Shown: positions 43,001 to 51,188, counted from the stretch's first letter. The stretch: DNA of 64,000 bases from Paenibacillus peoriae KCTC 3763 (GCF_000236805.1 NZ_AGFX01000018.1:248001-312000); one strand, 5' to 3'. Numbers and translations are program-made. Notes: generated by a model from the letters alone, not told the origin.

Positions 43001-45233
43001 CTGCCTTGTTGTAGCCCAGTTCGGCTTTAGGTCGTTCATTGTCCTTAACCGTCACATAAGCTCCAGTCGTGACTGCTCCGCTCACATCGGCCAAGCCTGC
43101 GCCCTGCTTGCGTGGGGAGTAATATTGCTGATCCGTATCCTTGGCAGGGTGGGCGGTGTTCATCAGCAGGGTGTGCACCAGCTTTTCCCGTTCCACCGCA
43201 TCTGCAATATTTAATTTGTTGGTGACATATTGTTTTATTATAGCCTCGGCTCCGGCGATATGAGGAGAAGCCATAGATGTACCACTCATCGTCTCATATT
43301 GATTGCCAGGAACGGTAGAATAAATATTTTCTCCGGGTGCAGTGATTTCCGGTTTCAGCTTCAAATCCGGTGATACGCCCCATGAAGAAAACTCCGACAT
43401 CTTGTATCCATCCGGATTAGGCGCATTTGTCCTGAATTTTTCATCCACCGTCAGCTTTTTATCAGCCAGGTTCAGCAGGAACTCTCCGTCTTCCTTTGTA
43501 ATGGAAACGGCCGGGATGTAATAGGCGCTGATATCCATGTTGGCTTTGCCTGTTTCATTGTCGAAAATAACAGCCGCTACCGCGCCAGCCCCATAGGCAG
43601 CGCTGACCTTTTCCTGGAAGCTTATTTGGCCGCCGCGGGATATCAAGGCAATTTTCCCTTTTAAATCCCCTGCCTTCTGGATATCCTCCGCGCTTCCGTA
43701 ACCAGCGTATACATAGTCGTATGTACGGTTTAACGCCTGTATTTTGGGATCGGCGGCACTGGAGGTATCGTTGAAAATAATTTTTCGATCGCCTGCGAGA
43801 ATATAAGGGGCGTCCGAGATACCGCTATTCACCATGCTTGCCACGGATAAGGCGGCTTCATAGGTGGAAGGAGCGGCTACGATGGAACTGTCGGGCTCAT
43901 TGGCAAACGGGAGGTTGGAGCCAGACTGGTTTTGATAAGCGGCGCTGTAGCTGTTGCCGGCAGCGACCACCAGGTTGATCCCGGCATTTTCAATTCTGCT
44001 GTACATGGCATCCTTGCTTGCTTCTCCAGCTGTGGAAAAGCCCGCATTGGAGCCAAGGCTCATATTGATAACATCTGCTCCCATTTTGACTGAATCGTCC
44101 AATGCAGCGATGATGTCAGCATCATTGGTATATCCGTTGATGTCATCAAACACCTTCATGATCATCAACTGGGCGTCAGGTGCAATCCCTTTTAATTTAT
44201 CGCCACTCGCAGCTATAGTGCCTGCCACATGAGTGCCGTGGGAGTTGTCAGAGCTGGCTGAGGGAATAACATTGGTGTCTTTGTCAGCATAGTCATAGGC
44301 GTAAGGCACCTTGTCATCCATGTAGACATCATCTACTTTCACTTTGCCAGCAGACATATCGGTACTGTTTAGGATATCACTAACCTTTTGGCGGCTATGT
44401 TTTAGGGTCAATGAGGGAGGCATATGCGTGGAAAAGGCTTCATGCTTCCAATCCAGACCGGTATCAATAACAGCCACCGTCATTCCTTTTCCTGTATAGC
44501 CGGCCGCAGCTGCCGCTGGAGTACCGATCATTCCCGAGCTGTTCGCCATGAGAGGCTCCATGGACTGCTTTGGCACGACCTTTTCATAGGTGCTGGCTAC
44601 CCAGGCGTTTTTAACACCAGGCAATTGTCGAATCTCCTTCAACTGCTGGTAATCTACCTTTAGCGAAATCGCATTCATAACCATGTAATAATCGTAGATG
44701 ACTTCTAATTTGGGGGCGGCCATCTTGCTTGATCCAAAAGTTTTTAAGGAAGATGAATCCTTAGTGGAGAGCGCGCGAATCTGGCTTTTTACCGATTCGT
44801 GCTGGGCTGTGAGGGTACGCCCACTGCTTTGCAGAGCATTCAGTCGATTACTGAAAGCCTTGGCGGAAGCACTGGAAATAAGCGGGGCAGCTTGTAATTC
44901 CACGATTACGGTTACTTTGCCCGAGGGTTCGTAGGTGGCTTGTGTTACATTGGTTTCTCCTGATGCTTCATAGGTTGCCTCTGCAACGGATTTTCTGGCG
45001 ATTCCGCTTTGTTTTAAGGCTCCTGTTTCCAGCTTCTCCTTAAAGGAAGGCTCGCCTGAGCTGGAGCTTGTTACTGCATCCGCTTTCTGTTTTGCGGTAT
45101 CCAGTGAAAGCACAATGCTGTTCTCATCTGTCGCTGAAGCCGCAAATCCTATTCCTGCAGCAAGCAGGGTGTTGCTTATGAGTAAGACGATAAGAAAGCC
45201 TGCAATCCATTTGTTTTTCCAAACCTTCAACAA
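37086..45233 (-). CDS. Giant S-layer-anchored subtilisin-like protease with BspA-type leucine-rich repeats
   Basis: About 2715 residues from a TTG at 45233 (AGGAGGG seven bases upstream; a second TTG follows at 45230). The frame extends to an ATG at 45392, but that has no ribosome site and would put the Fur box inside the gene. Order: signal peptide (about 1-32), propeptide I9-like region (to about 215), peptidase S8 with catalytic Asp in AVIDTGLD (near 256), His in NSHGTHVAGT (near 331) and Ser in SGTSMASPH (near 652), an inserted PA domain, Fn3-like and FlgD-like modules, two BIG2 Ig-like domains (about 1160-1330), some 24 BspA/TpLRR leucine-rich repeats (about 1340-2020), two CBM_X2-type modules, an Asp/Ser/Gly linker, a further beta domain and three SLH domains (last 180 residues). 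Secreted and held on the S-layer; cleaves or binds host or environmental proteins. Confidence 0.92.
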   Translation of the reverse strand: MLKVWKNKWIAGFLIVLLISNTLLAAGIGFAASATDENSIVLSLDTAKQKADAVTSSSSGEPSFKEKLETGALKQSGIARKSVAEATYEASGETNVTQATYEPSGKVTVIVELQAAPLISSASAKAFSNRLNALQSSGRTLTAQHESVKSQIRALSTKDSSSLKTFGSSKMAAPKLEVIYDYYMVMNAISLKVDYQQLKEIRQLPGVKNAWVASTYEKVVPKQSMEPLMANSSGMIGTPAAAAAGYTGKGMTVAVIDTGLDWKHEAFSTHMPPSLTLKHSRQKVSDILNSTDMSAGKVKVDDVYMDDKVPYAYDYADKDTNVIPSASSDNSHGTHVAGTIAASGDKLKGIAPDAQLMIMKVFDDINGYTNDADIIAALDDSVKMGADVINMSLGSNAGFSTAGEASKDAMYSRIENAGINLVVAAGNSYSAAYQNQSGSNLPFANEPDSSIVAAPSTYEAALSVASMVNSGISDAPYILAGDRKIIFNDTSSAADPKIQALNRTYDYVYAGYGSAEDIQKAGDLKGKIALISRGGQISFQEKVSAAYGAGAVAAVIFDNETGKANMDISAYYIPAVSITKEDGEFLLNLADKKLTVDEKFRTNAPNPDGYKMSEFSSWGVSPDLKLKPEITAPGENIYSTVPGNQYETMSGTSMASPHIAGAEAIIKQYVTNKLNIADAVEREKLVHTLLMNTAHPAKDTDQQYYSPRKQGAGLADVSGAVTTGAYVTVKDNERPKAELGYNKAGAYSFTFDIHSMSDEALTYDLNTAALSEKIVTKDGKSLFAQKSTDYTGKGIQVQYSGATNGKVTVPAHGTASITVKITLSDALKAQLDQATKNGTFIDGFVMLNAEKGVNLSIPFVGFYGGWGQPRIFDGTEYGKEGYSMLGSTVYNLYPGVQYLLGQNQVAIALDLNWGVMPEKFAISPNSLGNSSKIVGISTGMLRNAESLKYTLTDQAGNMVKEFNYSHVPKSIYYPGSGAISWAEALLGDQPFFDGLDQNNNEVPEGIYTFKITGVVAGTNGQGTDSWTFDFAYDKTGPKLADYSIYKENDKTYLKMTIKDNHYTSGLQLTTGNGGALSNLVAIKDADEKLPDGTSVNTVTMDITDLKDKLTKNGLPTDKISVDMFDYAFNYSSASIVLEPVGTEGITLDKEALSLVVGTTEDLTATITPVNATSKAITWTSSDPAVATVDTEGAVTGVSVGTATITATSNGKSASSQVTVTPIGSQGIVLNRAALKLTVGSSKPLKATTSSEVSGPINWTSSNASVAAVDQNGLVQAKAAGTATITATASGKSATSRITVEAVSSTDFTIVNGVLTSYNGPGGHIVIPDSVTEIGEEVFAYREDILSVKIPASVKKIGRAAFSYAKELKVITLSEGLEVIGESSFSDLAKLAQITLPSTVKDIGDSAFARDTALKSLHLPDGLTRINPGAFQETRNLVSINIPESVTEIGDSAFSLTTSLKEIKLPDGLLIIGRGAFTSSAIGSIEIPDSVTSIGDEAFWGTRIATVQLNSGLLTIGARGFAETQISSVVIPDSVTTLGDFAFAENAKLANVSIGKGVTLMGQQAFDSTGSSSLKNIEVSADNTAFSSQDGVLFNKDKSTLIRYPAGNGRDAYTVPDTVTKIEDYAFHVAANLSSITLSDGLQTIGEHAFDSSISLLSLTIPDSVKTIGKAAFTHSDKLEKVKLGDGVEELGAYAFAYSGKLTSIDLGKSVTKIGDYAFQYNSSLVEITIPDQVQSLGSFVLSNSERLSIVNIGKGVTSIGGNPFASSLMIKSVNVDPDNASYASEEGVLLNKAKTNLILYPAAKPESVYKIPATVTNISNYAFQKAQFLTDIQFPEGLLTIGTSAFNRTNNLKSVKLPDSLTEIGSFAFSDTGIETIVLGSNLTKINDWAFAFSNHLKSVAILDSNTTLGEFAFVGSPNLRTVILGEGVSDIGLGAFSDTQDLTLYGWSGSKAEAYAESNSIPFKVYTPLSVQLKAKHEAAEGIIALSAEAVGGIGNKTYSFWALNEDSQETVTLDTYSTGDTYQWATPQVGKYIVYADAKDETGVIKTGARKIEVLASGEVIISANPATISPISRNFDLGHPTDVTSEIIWNDAHSVTQVVYGVNQGPSRSVTEAVYNRDVLVEGHDYTVKGNTLTLKKGFLSGLSLKEGDTVSIELLFDFGDKAVFTVRAIQSTIEVDASINPKTASFDKKASNQTDIETTITWNDASSITDIKQAGVSIGATAYTVNGDVLTIKKEYLTTQPKGKLPLTVQFDKGNDAVLMIQISDTSSSKDDNDDQDDSIDNNSGSNGNNSSGSSGSSSSASGSSTTATPSTASSVRVLDAKGNSIESFTTKLNSSTGLATITMDSDFLNNAFAASQADGKGMKTVEVTVEANQAKSYELTLPTSFVTSADASRAIQIKTGMAVVTLPGNMFGTAEAAGAQHITLELSSGSNSKLDAQARSHIGTRPVIELNLKANGKRLPWNNNNAAVTVAIPYTPTAAELQKAEHIVIQYVDAAGHATPVTSGKYDASIGAVRFTTHHFSQYAVAYVDRSFQDLGQHTWAKKQIEILSSKGVINGTTANKFSPAAKITRAEYLTLLVKTLGLTASFDSSFVDVKQGSYYYEAAGIAKKLGIAGGSGDNKFNPNAPVSRQDMMVMTDKALQKANKLAATTSTAALDSFSDRADIAGYAAASLAALVQEGLITGSDGKIAPKAPTTRAEAAVFLYRIYNQN

Positions 45234-45319
45234 TCTTGTTCCCTCCTGAAAATAGATTAGTATAGTGAAAAAGAGATCCAGTAGGACCCACTGATGTGCA
45301 TCACCATTCACCCCTAAAT

Positions 45320-45338
45320 GATAATGATTATCGTTATC
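45320..45338. promoter_or_regulatory. Fur box upstream of the giant surface protease
   Basis: GATAATGATTATCGTTATC matches the Fur consensus at 17 of 19 positions, flanked by T and A to give TGATAATGATTATCGTTATCA. It lies 87 bases before the TTG start. The rest of the gap 45234-45588 shows only a weak inverted repeat TCGGGAA/TTCCCGA (about 45463-45502). Confidence 0.8.
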
Positions 45339-45588
45339 AATATACTTAAAAATAATAGAAGGAGTCAATACAGTATTTTTAAAAACTTTCACTAAACAGA
45401 GGTTGATCGTGTTGTGGAGGTCTGAGGCAGGTGTTTCTTAAGAGGTTATTGAAGTCTATGAATCGGGAAAATGATAGGTGTAACAACAATTTCCAATTCC
45501 CGATGTTTTCACATTACCATATTACTAGAGACATTTGGAATAGTTAACCAAAATAAAATGTTACATACACGAAAGGAGGAAGCAGGTT

Positions 45589-47223
45589 ATGAAGCTGCAT
45601 CGAGCCATCGTGGTGGATGATGAGATATTCACCCGCAAAGGGCTGCTTCAAATCATGGACTGGGAAGCCTGTGGCTTTGAAATCGTGGGAGAAGCCGATA
45701 ACGGTGAGGATGCGTTGGAACTGATCGCCAGTATTCACCCGGACCTGGTCATTACCGACATTCGTATGCCTGTACTGGACGGATTGGAGCTAATTCGATC
45801 TGTGCTTGAGCGGAGTACAGAGCACCCTGCGTTTATTATCTTGAGTGGCTACAGTGATTTCGCTTATGCGCAGCAGGCGCTTCGCTACGGGGTTTATGAT
45901 TTTATGCTCAAGCCGATAGATGTGGGTGATTTTTCGGCTACGCTGCGCAGACTGGGTGAAAGGCTGCGTCGTGAGCAGCAAAATGCACAGCTATATCAAA
46001 ACCACCGCACAGGCGGGCTATTAGAGACATTGATGATGAACAACGTGGATAATAGCGTGGAAATGACCCGTTGGGAACAGCAGCTGCGGCTTGGGGAAGC
46101 GGCACATATGTACTATGTACTCGTCGAACTGAATGATCAGCATCCATGGCGTCGCGGTGACGATGGCGTCCTGTTGTCGCTTTTCCAATTTAGGGAGCTT
46201 ATAGAGCAGGCGCTTCATCGTTTATCGGACGGCAAACATCCTCTCTATGTCCATGAGCACCGTAACCGGATTGGACTCATTGTGCCGGACTTCTTTTTAG
46301 AGTGCTTTGGAGCCAAAGTGGAGGTGTTTATGAAAGCGCTACAACAGGAAATAGAGGGGATGAAGTCATTGAAAGATCGGGTGGCCAGCCGGGTCTTCAT
46401 TTATGCAGGAAGTCCTGTGAACCGGCTGCAGGATATTCATCAGTCCTATGTCTGTGCAAGGGAAGCAGTGCTCCATAAATATATTCATGACCCTAGCGGT
46501 ATGGTGGTATATGAGGAGGGAGGAATGCCTTCACTTCACTACAGGACCATTCATCAGGACCTACTGGATTGCTTGACGGAGCAAGTCGAGGAACTGCGGC
46601 TGGAAGAGCTGCGTGTGACCGTGGAGCATCTATTCAGCAGCTTTCGGGAGGAGTGCTATGCCCCTGAGGCTATGAAAATGAGTCTGCATCAATGCGTGCA
46701 CAGTATTGTACGAGTCATTCAAAATATGCAGGGAAATGAGCGCTCACTTCAGTCACTGGAACCGATGATGAACTGGCAGGATATGAACCTGTCACTGGGT
46801 GAACTACAGCGGCTGTTTATGGCATTCGCCGAGGAAAGTGGAACATATATTGGAGTTCTGCGCAAGGAGCGTCAGCAGGGAGGCATCCAGCACATCCGTG
46901 CCTACATTGAGCAGCATGCCGCCGAGAATATCAGCCTCAAAAGTATTGCAGCCCGCTTTTACATGAATCCGGTTTATCTCGGTCAATTATTCAGAAAAAC
47001 GTACGGCGTGTACTTTAACGAATTCCTGCTGAAGCTGCGTATTCGGGAGGCGAAGCGGCTGTTGCGGCAGACGGATTTGCGCATTTATGAAATTGCTGAG
47101 CGTGTGGGCTTTGGCAGTTCAGACTATTTTGTTACCCAGTTTGAAAAGAAGGTGCATGCCACGCCAAGCGAATACCGCAACAGCCTGAACGTTGGAGATG
47201 GGCCAGAGAGGGCCAGCGAATGA
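45589..47223 (+). CDS. Response regulator with AraC-type DNA-binding domain, YesN type (xylan cluster)
   Basis: 544 residues. Receiver domain with VVDDEIF, phospho-acceptor Asp in LVITDIRMPVLDG (residue 55 region) and Lys in YDFMLKPI; a middle region of unknown fold; two C-terminal AraC HTH motifs (SLKSIAARFYMNPVYLGQLFRK and VGFGSSDYFVTQFEKKVHATPSEYR in part). ATG at 45589 after AAAGGAGG. Its stop overlaps the kinase start by four bases (ATGA). In Paenibacillus sp. JDR-2 an equivalent YesMN pair heads the aldouronate-utilisation cluster, so control of the transporter and xylanase genes downstream is likely. Confidence 0.92.
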   Translation: MKLHRAIVVDDEIFTRKGLLQIMDWEACGFEIVGEADNGEDALELIASIHPDLVITDIRMPVLDGLELIRSVLERSTEHPAFIILSGYSDFAYAQQALRYGVYDFMLKPIDVGDFSATLRRLGERLRREQQNAQLYQNHRTGGLLETLMMNNVDNSVEMTRWEQQLRLGEAAHMYYVLVELNDQHPWRRGDDGVLLSLFQFRELIEQALHRLSDGKHPLYVHEHRNRIGLIVPDFFLECFGAKVEVFMKALQQEIEGMKSLKDRVASRVFIYAGSPVNRLQDIHQSYVCAREAVLHKYIHDPSGMVVYEEGGMPSLHYRTIHQDLLDCLTEQVEELRLEELRVTVEHLFSSFREECYAPEAMKMSLHQCVHSIVRVIQNMQGNERSLQSLEPMMNWQDMNLSLGELQRLFMAFAEESGTYIGVLRKERQQGGIQHIRAYIEQHAAENISLKSIAARFYMNPVYLGQLFRKTYGVYFNEFLLKLRIREAKRLLRQTDLRIYEIAERVGFGSSDYFVTQFEKKVHATPSEYRNSLNVGDGPERASE

Positions 47224-48983
47224 AGCTGCTGCGTACAACATTTGATCATGTCCGGCTGCGAGACAAAATGCTGCTGCTTTATTTCCTCTGTGTGTTTGCG
47301 CCCGTAGTGCTGACCAATCTGATTTTCTACCACGTCACCTCGCAAAATGTAAAGGAACAGCGTATGCAGGATATTTCCCGTGCGCTGGAGCAGATAAAAG
47401 TTGAATTTTATCGTGAGTTTGAGGATGCGATGGAAATCTCGTCTATCTTTTATACCGATCATCAGCTCAATGAGCTGTTGGAGCAAACGTATCCTCACCC
47501 CGCTGATTATATTGCCGCCTATGATTCTTATTTACGTCGTATGCTGAACAATACTTACAGTCCTGTATACCATTCTGTGGGTGGAATTACGATCTACACA
47601 GATAATCCGACGCTGCTGAATTCAGGGGGAATCAGCTTTATAGATGAGTGGGTCAAAAGCTTGCCCTGGTATGGCCAAATCCCGCCCGGACGGCAGTCCA
47701 AGCCTATATTTGTACGTACTGACGACGGTACGGGTGAACAGCTGCATCCCTTTAGCCTGATTCGGCGGATGAATTATTTTTATTCCCAAAATGGTCGCGA
47801 GAAAATACTGAAAATAGAGCTGCGGATGTCGTCCATCCGAGATATTTTCCATAATCTGAATTTGCAGGGCAGTCTCTTTCTGCTCAACGAACGGGGAGAC
47901 ATCGAATATACGACCGATTCCAAGGTTGATATAAACGCTAAGGCTGTGGCTTATAATGAGCTCCAATTGCCCAAGGACACCATAGAATTCAAGACCAATT
48001 ATGTGCTGACGAGCAATCTCAATGGCTGGAGCATTGTGGCTGTGGTATCGGGAGATGAAGTGCTGTATGGAATGCAGGAATCCCGCAATTTCGTACTGCT
48101 GCTAACCTGTATGAATATGCTGCTGCCTACCTTGATCATCGTCTGGATTACACGTTCGCTGAACGTGCGAATTCATCGTATTCTGAGGTATATGAAAAAG
48201 GTGAAAAATCAGCATTTTGAGCTGATCCCTGGTACAGAATCGCGCGATGAAATCGGGCAGCTAACAGGTGAATTCAATCGGATGACGCTTAAAATAAAGC
48301 GACTGATTAACGATGTATATGTAGCGGATATCCAGCGAAAAAATATGGAGATTCAGCGCAGGCATGCCCAGCTTAATGCACTTCACAGCCAGATTAATCC
48401 GCATTTTCTGTTCAATGCACTGGAGACAATTCGTATGCGAAGCCTGATAAAGCATGAGGACGAGACCGCTCGCATTATTCATAACATGGCGCGGATTTTC
48501 CGCAATTCGCTGGTGTGGAACAAGGATAGGGTCACATTGCGAGAGGAACTGGAGCTGATCCGTTGTTTTCTGGAAATTCAGCAATATCGTTTTGGTGAGC
48601 GGATACAGTACGAAGTGCAGGCGCGATCCGAAGACCTGGACTATTTGCTTCCGAAAATGGTTGTACTAACGCTGGTTGAAAATGCGAGCATTCACGGCAT
48701 TGAGCCGTTAAAGCATGGGGGGCGGATTGAGATTCATTTTGAGCATCAGGAGGAGCGGCTGCTGCTAACGGTTCGCGATAATGGAGTCGGCATGTCGGTG
48801 GAGCAGGTACAACGGCTGTACAGCTACATGCAAAGACAGGAGGAAATGGGCGAGCGTATCGGCTTGCAGAATGTTATCTACCGGCTGAAGCTTTATTACG
48901 GAAGCTGCTTTGAGCTTGGTATACGCAGTGCGCCCGGGGAGGGGACGGAGATTCGTATCATGATCCCCGCGGACCGGGAGTGA
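47220..48983 (+). CDS. Sensor histidine kinase, YesM type (xylan cluster)
   Basis: 587 residues: TM1 at about 18-40, extracellular Cache-like sensor to about 285, TM2 at about 290-312, HAMP, His_kinase motif QINPHFLFNALETIR with the phospho-accepting His near 399, N box LTLVENASIHGIE and G box DNGVGMS. Starts four bases inside the response-regulator stop, so the pair is translationally coupled. It should sense a xylo-oligosaccharide, directly or through the binding protein encoded at 49507. Confidence 0.92.
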   Translation: MKLLRTTFDHVRLRDKMLLLYFLCVFAPVVLTNLIFYHVTSQNVKEQRMQDISRALEQIKVEFYREFEDAMEISSIFYTDHQLNELLEQTYPHPADYIAAYDSYLRRMLNNTYSPVYHSVGGITIYTDNPTLLNSGGISFIDEWVKSLPWYGQIPPGRQSKPIFVRTDDGTGEQLHPFSLIRRMNYFYSQNGREKILKIELRMSSIRDIFHNLNLQGSLFLLNERGDIEYTTDSKVDINAKAVAYNELQLPKDTIEFKTNYVLTSNLNGWSIVAVVSGDEVLYGMQESRNFVLLLTCMNMLLPTLIIVWITRSLNVRIHRILRYMKKVKNQHFELIPGTESRDEIGQLTGEFNRMTLKIKRLINDVYVADIQRKNMEIQRRHAQLNALHSQINPHFLFNALETIRMRSLIKHEDETARIIHNMARIFRNSLVWNKDRVTLREELELIRCFLEIQQYRFGERIQYEVQARSEDLDYLLPKMVVLTLVENASIHGIEPLKHGGRIEIHFEHQEERLLLTVRDNGVGMSVEQVQRLYSYMQRQEEMGERIGLQNVIYRLKLYYGSCFELGIRSAPGEGTEIRIMIPADRE

Positions 48984-49018
48984 GCTTGTCTTTATTCTTC
49001 CACTTATGGATATCCCTA

Positions 49019-49027
49019 TGGTATAAT
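49019..49027 (+). promoter_or_regulatory. Extended -10 promoter of toxin copy 2
   Basis: TGGTATAAT is a perfect TGn-TATAAT. It predicts a start near 49034, exactly where similarity to copy 1 (AACAGAATGGCTTA) begins. Copy 1 has no equivalent element because the namA terminator occupies that place. Confidence 0.65.
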
Positions 49028-49092
49028 TCTCCTAACAACAGAATGGCTTAGATGGCGCGGTCGGCTAGTCTCCTGCAAAGGAGGTGATGCCT

Positions 49093-49206
49093 GTGGAGGT
49101 TAAAGATGCGCTGACATTAATGATGATGTTTGGTACGCTAATTATCGCGTTGATCGGACTGATCGTCACGATTGTCATTGCATTGAACCAAAGCAAAAGA
49201 AAATAG
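49093..49206 (+). CDS. Holin-like toxin peptide, type I toxin-antitoxin module (copy 2)
   Basis: 37 residues, differing from copy 1 at four positions (LII for LLV in the helix, SKRK for NKKK at the tail). GTG start at 49093 with AAAGGAGG eight bases upstream. Single membrane helix, charged ends. It sits between the YesM kinase and the sugar-binding protein of the xylan cluster, splitting that cluster. Third-base changes with conserved protein indicate selection on the peptide. Confidence 0.8.
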   Translation: MEVKDALTLMMMFGTLIIALIGLIVTIVIALNQSKRK

Positions 49207-49313
49207 ACCGCCCTCCGACAAAGGTTAGCGGTCTATTTCTGCACCTAGTTCAAAGCCACCGCCCTTATAAGCGGCTGTTGCTGGAGAGTAGAGATGTTGA
49301 CGCATCTCTGCTC
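49191..49313 (-). ncRNA. Predicted antisense RNA of the copy 2 toxin
   Basis: Minus strand start near 49313 from the promoter at 49320-49348; end at a hairpin (AAATAGACCGC/GCGGTCTATTT, 49201-49238) followed by TCTTTTGCTTT. About 123 bases, complementary to the toxin stop codon and 3' untranslated region. Same design as copy 1. Confidence 0.6.
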
Positions 49314-49319
49314 TTTTCT
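49285..49319 (+). terminator. Terminator of the toxin mRNA (copy 2)
   Basis: AGAG..GAGATG pairs with CATCTC..CTCT, followed by TTTTCT. Stem bases differ from copy 1 by paired changes (GGGATG/CATCC there, GAGATG/CATCTC here). Confidence 0.7.
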
Positions 49320-49348
49320 ATTATAATCTTCTTTATTTTATTTTATCA
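49320..49348 (-). promoter_or_regulatory. Predicted antisense-RNA promoter (copy 2)
   Basis: Minus strand TATAAT (49320-49325) with TGATAA at 17-base spacing; an overlapping TTGTGA is a further -35 option at 20 bases. Nearly identical block in copy 1. Confidence 0.6.
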
Positions 49349-49362
49349 CAACGTGAATCCTA

Positions 49363-49391
49363 TTGACAATAATTCACCTTTAGTTTCCTAA
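49363..49391 (+). promoter_or_regulatory. Candidate promoter for the xylan transporter operon
   Basis: TTGACA (49363-49368) with TCCTAA 17 bases downstream. Perfect -35 and poor -10. It overlaps an inverted repeat GTGAAT/ATTCAC (about 49353-49377). Confidence 0.4.
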
Positions 49392-49506
49392 GCAAAACCT
49401 TTAGATTGGCGGGTGATCGAAATTCATGGCATTTTATAAAATGAAAGTGCTTACAATTTGGTATCCACATATAACCAACAAAGAGGCCGAAAGGGGATTG
49501 TCTGAC

Positions 49507-51174
49507 ATGGCAAGCAAAAGGTTCGGAATGTTGGGTCTGGTATTCATCGTTATGGTATCTATGATCACTGCCTGCTCAGGAAGTGCGGGCAAGGAGCCTG
49601 TGCCGGGAGATAGCAAGGAGAAGGTCACGTTCACGTATTTTAATGCCAACGCGGGCAAGGACATCAATACGAATGAGACGCGGATCGGCAAGATTCTCGA
49701 GGAACAGACGGGCGTAAACTGGAAGCTGGAGCATTTGGTAGGGGATGCCAATACGAAGATCGGTACATTTATTGCCAGTAACGATTACCCGGATGCCATT
49801 GTGCCCGAGGGCACGATTGATAAGCTGCTGGATGCCGGGGCTTTTATTCCCCTGAATGATTTGATCGACAAATATGGACCGAATATTAAGCGTGTATATG
49901 GACCGTATTACAACCTGATGAAGGCGGAGGACGGGAATATTTATTTTTTACCGCTCAGCGCGGTGGTAGGCGATTATTTGCCTGCGCCTAACTTGGAGCA
50001 GGGAGCCTTTTGGGTGCAGCGCAGGGTGTTGAAGGAAGCGGGATACCCCAAAATCAAAACGTTCGACGAGTATTTGACTCTGATTCGCAACTACGCGAAA
50101 AAACATGCAGACGAAGGCTTGACCGGGTACTTGTCATTAACCACGCAGGATAAATTCTTTGCTTTTACGAACGCGCCTATGCATCTGGCAGGCTATCCGA
50201 ACGATGGCGGCACAATCATTGATATGAAATCGCATCAGGCCACAGATTATGGGGATGAGGAAATCACGAAGCGGTATCTGAAGGAGCTGAATCAGCTCAA
50301 TGCGGAGAGCCTGTTTGATAAATCGTCCTTTGTGGACAATTACGATCAATATTTAGCGAAGCTGACCTCGGGCAAAGTGCTGGGCTTTTTTGACTACCGC
50401 TGGCAGGTAGGGCAGGCGTTAAATAATCTTCAGGAAGCCTCCAAGCAGTCGGGTAATGATGATCTGGAATATGTGGGATTGCCCGTTGTATACGATCAAA
50501 ATATTAAGGATCAGTACCTTGATCCTCCATCATTCATTAATAACCGGGGCATTGGAATTACGGTCAGCGCCAAGGACCCGGTGCGTATGATCAAGTTTTT
50601 TGACAACCTGCTGACAGATGAAAATCAAGTGTTATCCCACTGGGGAGTTAAGGGCGAAACCTATGATGTAGATGAAAAAGGGCGTATGTACCGGACGAAG
50701 GAGCAAATCAGGCAGACAACGCTGGATGCGTTCCGCGAGTCCTTCGGGTTCAAATATTTTGAATATAATTGGCCGCGCTATGGCAACGGCTCCTCCCTGC
50801 CTGACGGCAACTCAGTCAGCCCGGGGCGGCAGCCTGAGGTTGCGCGTATGTCCTACACCGAGGGAGATCAAAAGCTGCTGAAAGTCTATGGTGTAGAGTC
50901 CTTTTCGCAAATGTTTTCCGCACCTGACAAGCGCCCATGGTATCCGGCCTGGAGTATCCCGATTGCCCAAGGCTCACCCGCACAGCTCTTCCAGCAAAAG
51001 AAGGGAGACCTGCAGCGCAAATATTTCCCGCGTTTGGTACTGTCTGCACCGGGACAGTTTGACGCGATTTGGAATGAATACTCGACTGAATTTAACAAGC
51101 TGGACGTGAAGGCGTATGAGGAGCTGATCACGAAGGAGGTTACAAAAAAAGTAGATATTGCCGATAAAAAGTAA
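49507..51174 (+). CDS. LplA-type extracellular oligosaccharide-binding lipoprotein
   Basis: 555 residues. Signal peptide with lipobox ITACSG (lipidated Cys near residue 23). The long mature protein, with NANAGKDINTNETRIGKILEEQTG and ASNDYPDAIVP near the N-terminus, is the LplA/YtcQ class of family 1 binding proteins. ATG at 49507 follows AAAGGGG at 11 bases and gives a normal signal peptide; the longer frame from 49426 would bury it. Operon with two permeases, GH10 and GH43, so the ligand is probably an (aldourono)xylo-oligosaccharide. Confidence 0.9.
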   Translation: MASKRFGMLGLVFIVMVSMITACSGSAGKEPVPGDSKEKVTFTYFNANAGKDINTNETRIGKILEEQTGVNWKLEHLVGDANTKIGTFIASNDYPDAIVPEGTIDKLLDAGAFIPLNDLIDKYGPNIKRVYGPYYNLMKAEDGNIYFLPLSAVVGDYLPAPNLEQGAFWVQRRVLKEAGYPKIKTFDEYLTLIRNYAKKHADEGLTGYLSLTTQDKFFAFTNAPMHLAGYPNDGGTIIDMKSHQATDYGDEEITKRYLKELNQLNAESLFDKSSFVDNYDQYLAKLTSGKVLGFFDYRWQVGQALNNLQEASKQSGNDDLEYVGLPVVYDQNIKDQYLDPPSFINNRGIGITVSAKDPVRMIKFFDNLLTDENQVLSHWGVKGETYDVDEKGRMYRTKEQIRQTTLDAFRESFGFKYFEYNWPRYGNGSSLPDGNSVSPGRQPEVARMSYTEGDQKLLKVYGVESFSQMFSAPDKRPWYPAWSIPIAQGSPAQLFQQKKGDLQRKYFPRLVLSAPGQFDAIWNEYSTEFNKLDVKAYEELITKEVTKKVDIADKK

Positions 51175-51188
51175 AGGAGGAAGCATCT

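Noticed and set aside
37086-45233. Possible CRISPR-like or DNA repeat array in the giant gene
   Set aside because: The periodicity is protein-level leucine-rich repeats of about 23 residues; the DNA repeats are divergent and coding.
45234-45392. N-terminal extension of the giant surface protease
   Set aside because: It would place the Fur box inside the gene and put non-signal sequence before a clear signal peptide; the TTG at 45233 has AGGAGGG.
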